This document shows, in pieces, positions 6,450-7,700 of a DNA stretch of 7,700 nucleotides. Position 1 is the stretch's first letter, and each line of letters starts with the position of its first letter. Position numbers and translations under genes: made by a program. The stretch is from Gammaproteobacteria bacterium (GTDB lineage: Bacteria > Pseudomonadota > Gammaproteobacteria > Chromatiales > Chromatiaceae): positions 1 through 7,700 of the forward strand of contig JARFQQ010000016.1 of NCBI GenBank assembly GCA_029287695.1. Direction: 5' to 3'. The notes beneath the pieces are model-generated. The model did no database searches and was not told the DNA's origin. It worked only from the letters and a program-made list of their open reading frames with translations.

Positions 6450-7013
6450 ATGAAAACTGTACAAAAAACACTGATTGCAACTGCTCTTATCGGACTCACC
6501 GGCGCGGCCATGCAAGCGCAGGCCTATTCCACCATGAGGGGCAACTGCCAGCCGGGATATGGCCCGCATCCCTACTATGGGCCCTACGGACAGCCGATGC
6601 CACCGGCGTATCGCGCTCCGATGATGCGTCCTCCCATGCGGCCGATGCCCTACCCGCAGCGTTATCGCCAGCCGATGCAGCGGCCACCGGTTCAACAGCA
6701 ACCGGCCGTGCAGTCATCTGCCGGGCAGACTTCACAGTCAGAGAAGCCTGCTGCAGTGATGGATTCGGCATCGGTCTCCATCAGCCAGATGCAGTTCCAG
6801 CCGGCGCGCGTGGTTGTCAGGAAAGGCGGGACCGTGACCTGGAACCAGGCCGATGCCATGCCCCATACGGTCACGGCGCGAGACGGAAGTTTTGCTTCGC
6901 AGCAGCTTGGTGCCAACCAGAGCTTCAGCCAGGTGTTCGACAAGCCCGGCACCTACAGCTACTACTGCAGCCTGCATCCCTCCATGCAGGCGGTCGTCGA
7001 GGTTGTGGAGTAG
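6450..7013 (+). CDS. Secreted plastocyanin-like cupredoxin with Met/Pro/Tyr-rich linker
   Basis: A 187-residue exported blue-copper protein. Residues 1-25 form a Sec signal peptide (MKTVQK, hydrophobic core, AQA cleavage site before Y26). Residues 26-~85 are low in complexity and rich in Pro, Met, Tyr, Arg and Gln (for example RAPMMRPPMRPMPYPQRYR), followed by a Gln/Ser linker. Residues ~105-187 are a plastocyanin/pseudoazurin-like cupredoxin with all four type-1 copper ligands: H139 in MPHTV, then C173, H176 and M179 in YYCSLHPSM. It should carry electrons or copper in the periplasm. The Met-rich arm could bind Cu(I), or act as a flexible tether. GTG at 6447 directly precedes ATG at 6450. 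The ATG is preferred because AGGA (6437-6440) is then nine bases away. It is divergent from the SDR operon. The partner protein is not known. Confidence 0.9.
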   Translation: MKTVQKTLIATALIGLTGAAMQAQAYSTMRGNCQPGYGPHPYYGPYGQPMPPAYRAPMMRPPMRPMPYPQRYRQPMQRPPVQQQPAVQSSAGQTSQSEKPAAVMDSASVSISQMQFQPARVVVRKGGTVTWNQADAMPHTVTARDGSFASQQLGANQSFSQVFDKPGTYSYYCSLHPSMQAVVEVVE

Positions 7014-7020
7014 GGATGTT

Positions 7021-7225
7021 TCAGGGCCTGCGCGGCGCAACCTGGTGAAACTGGTCGAGGTAATCTGCCTTCCACCAGTTTCATGTGATCCGGCATTCCT
7101 CCACGCTTGTAAAAGCGGTAGCGATAGACCAGTACGCAGATGTATCGCGGCGGTTTTCGGGGGAAGCGGTTGTCCAGTCAGCAGGCCACTCATCCCAATC
7201 CATGAAGAAGGCATGGCAGTGAAAC
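7021..7225 (-). pseudogene. Decayed C-terminal fragment of a lipase maturation factor (LMF)-like gene
   Basis: No intact frame exists, but joined minus-strand frames give a protein-like end. From 7177 the sequence reads LDNRFPRKPPRYI followed by VYRYRF. After a one-base slip in a T run (7114-7111) it continues TSVEE, then a TGA (7083-7081), then NWWKADYLDQFHQ and a final TGA (7023-7021). The order PPRY-xx-xxxYRYRFT...WW matches the conserved C-terminus of lipase maturation factor-family membrane proteins (human LMF1 has PPRWVRGEHYRYKF then WW). Further in-frame stops at 7192-7190 and 7180-7178 show advanced decay. The rest of the gene would have lain to the right, where the flavoprotein gene now is. 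The identification is from memory of the family motif and needs a profile search. Confidence 0.6.
7046..7083 (+). repeat. 10-bp inverted repeat downstream of the cupredoxin gene
   Basis: TGAAACTGGT (7046-7055) and ACCAGTTTCA (7074-7083) are perfect complements with an 18-base loop, 33 bases after the cupredoxin stop. No T run follows, so it is not a standard intrinsic terminator. It could stabilise the mRNA 3' end or be a chance dyad inside the decayed gene. Confidence 0.3.
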
Positions 7226-7227
7226 CT

Positions 7228-7255
7228 TTGTTATGCGCGGGTGGAAGCATAGAAT
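7228..7255 (+). promoter_or_regulatory. Candidate sigma-70 promoter of the flavoprotein gene
   Basis: TTGTTA (7228-7233, four of six to TTGACA) and TAGAAT (7250-7255, five of six to TATAAT) are 16 bp apart. A start near 7262 would leave a short leader with the ribosome site AGGA (7274-7277). The position just outside the decayed gene fits, but the match is moderate. Confidence 0.4.
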
Positions 7256-7284
7256 AGAGCGCAAAGACGAATCAGGATCTCTCC

Positions 7285-7700
7285 ATGAAAAAAGTGACCG
7301 TGATCGGATCGGGTTTCGCCGGTCTCACCGCCGTCAAGCAGTTGCGTAAGCTCGACTCGACACTCGAGATTACACTGGTCTCTCCGGACCCTGTACTTCA
7401 GTACTACCCGAGCCTCATCTGGGTGCCTGCGGGACTGCGCAAGCGCGAGGATATCCTGATCCCGCTGGATAAATTCTTTCGCAAGATGCGAGTCAATTAT
7501 CACCGTGCGAATGCAACCGGTTTGCGTGAAAGCGGGCGCATTCTCGAAACGGATAACGGCGAGATCGCCAACGATGGCCTGATCATCGCGTCAGGCGGAC
7601 GTTTCATCAAGAAACTGCCCGGTATCGAGCACGCCATCACCCCCTGTGAAGGTATTGATGCAGCAGAACAGATTCGCGACCGCCTGAAAGCCATGCAGGG
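7285..7700 (+). CDS. NAD(P)/FAD-dependent oxidoreductase, sulfide:quinone reductase-like (partial)
   Basis: The first 138 codons of a gene that runs off the window. The N-terminus MKKVTVIGSGFAGLTAVKQL carries the GxGxxG dinucleotide fold (residues 8-13) that binds FAD. YYPSLIWVPAG (40-50) matches the xPSxxWV stretch of sulfide:quinone oxidoreductase and flavocytochrome c sulfide dehydrogenase-like proteins, and LIIASGG (99-105) is the second FAD-contact strand. C121 in TPCEGIDAAEQI occupies the place of a cysteine found in many SQRs, but the two redox cysteines that define sulfide oxidation lie beyond the window, so the substrate is open. It could instead be an SQR-like NADH or persulfide enzyme. 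The ATG at 7285 has AGGA (7274-7277) seven bases upstream. A quinone-linked membrane-surface role next to a cupredoxin would suit respiratory electron flow, but they are not clearly one operon (271 bp gap). Confidence 0.85.
   Translation, partial: MKKVTVIGSGFAGLTAVKQLRKLDSTLEITLVSPDPVLQYYPSLIWVPAGLRKREDILIPLDKFFRKMRVNYHRANATGLRESGRILETDNGEIANDGLIIASGGRFIKKLPGIEHAITPCEGIDAAEQIRDRLKAMQ

Noticed and set aside
6325..6464. Two CTGTACAA words (6325-6332 and 6457-6464) as possible LitR/CarH-like operator sites
   Set aside because: The second lies inside coding codons of the cupredoxin signal peptide, neither forms an extended palindrome with a partner half-site, and no MerR/LitR gene is in the window.
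6392..7048. 218-codon plus-strand open frame overlapping the cupredoxin gene
   Set aside because: It is an alternative frame of the cupredoxin, which has a signal peptide and all four copper ligands in its own frame.
7081..7203. 40-codon minus-strand ORF (start MDWDEWPADW) as a real small gene
   Set aside because: Its last residues (TSVEE onward) continue an LMF-like C-terminus after a frameshift. The ORF is better explained as part of a decayed gene.

Overview
The window is chromosomal DNA of moderately high GC content, with ordinary bacterial start sites, Shine-Dalgarno sequences and tightly packed genes. The gene set (a 6-4 photolyase of the CryB/PhrB type, a DUF2256 zinc-ribbon protein, a photolyase-associated SDR, a DCC-family thiol oxidoreductase, a COQ8-like ABC1 kinase, an NptA/YjbB-type Na/Pi transporter and a plastocyanin-like cupredoxin) suggests a proteobacterium, most likely a gammaproteobacterium. 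That placement is an inference from gene content. No mobile element, CRISPR array, rRNA or tRNA was seen.

Layout. Positions 55-1632 (minus) hold a Na+/phosphate cotransporter-like gene with its own Shine-Dalgarno sequence and a clear intrinsic terminator at 27-55. Positions 1633-1931 carry no recognisable gene, only hairpins and a palindrome. Positions 1932-6294 (minus) look like one operon. In transcription order it reads SDR (6294-5605), DCC/DUF393 protein (5595-5158), ABC1/COQ8-like kinase (5161-3821), a collapsed remnant of a second photolyase (3824-3603), a 52-residue DUF2256 protein (3613-3455) and CryB-type FeS photolyase (3473-1932). Most junctions are ATGA/GTGA-type or longer overlaps, so translational coupling is likely. 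Positions 6295-6449 are an AT-rich divergent control region. On the plus strand follow a secreted cupredoxin with a Met/Pro/Tyr-rich linker (6450-7013), an intergenic stretch holding a decayed C-terminus of a lipase maturation factor-like gene on the minus strand (about 7225-7021), and the start of a sulfide:quinone reductase-like flavoprotein (7285 onward, cut by the window end).

How they fit together. The minus-strand operon looks like a light/photo-oxidative damage module: DNA photorepair combined with membrane, quinone and thiol-redox functions. The two plus-strand genes suggest periplasmic electron transfer or copper handling next to a quinone-linked flavoprotein.

The most notable observations are two gene fossils. 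One is a photolyase reduced to a 73-codon in-frame scar that still keeps its place in the operon. The other is an LMF-like gene fragment with three in-frame stops and a frameshift. Also notable are an SDR without the catalytic tyrosine, and a small DUF2256 gene that overlaps the photolyase start out of frame.
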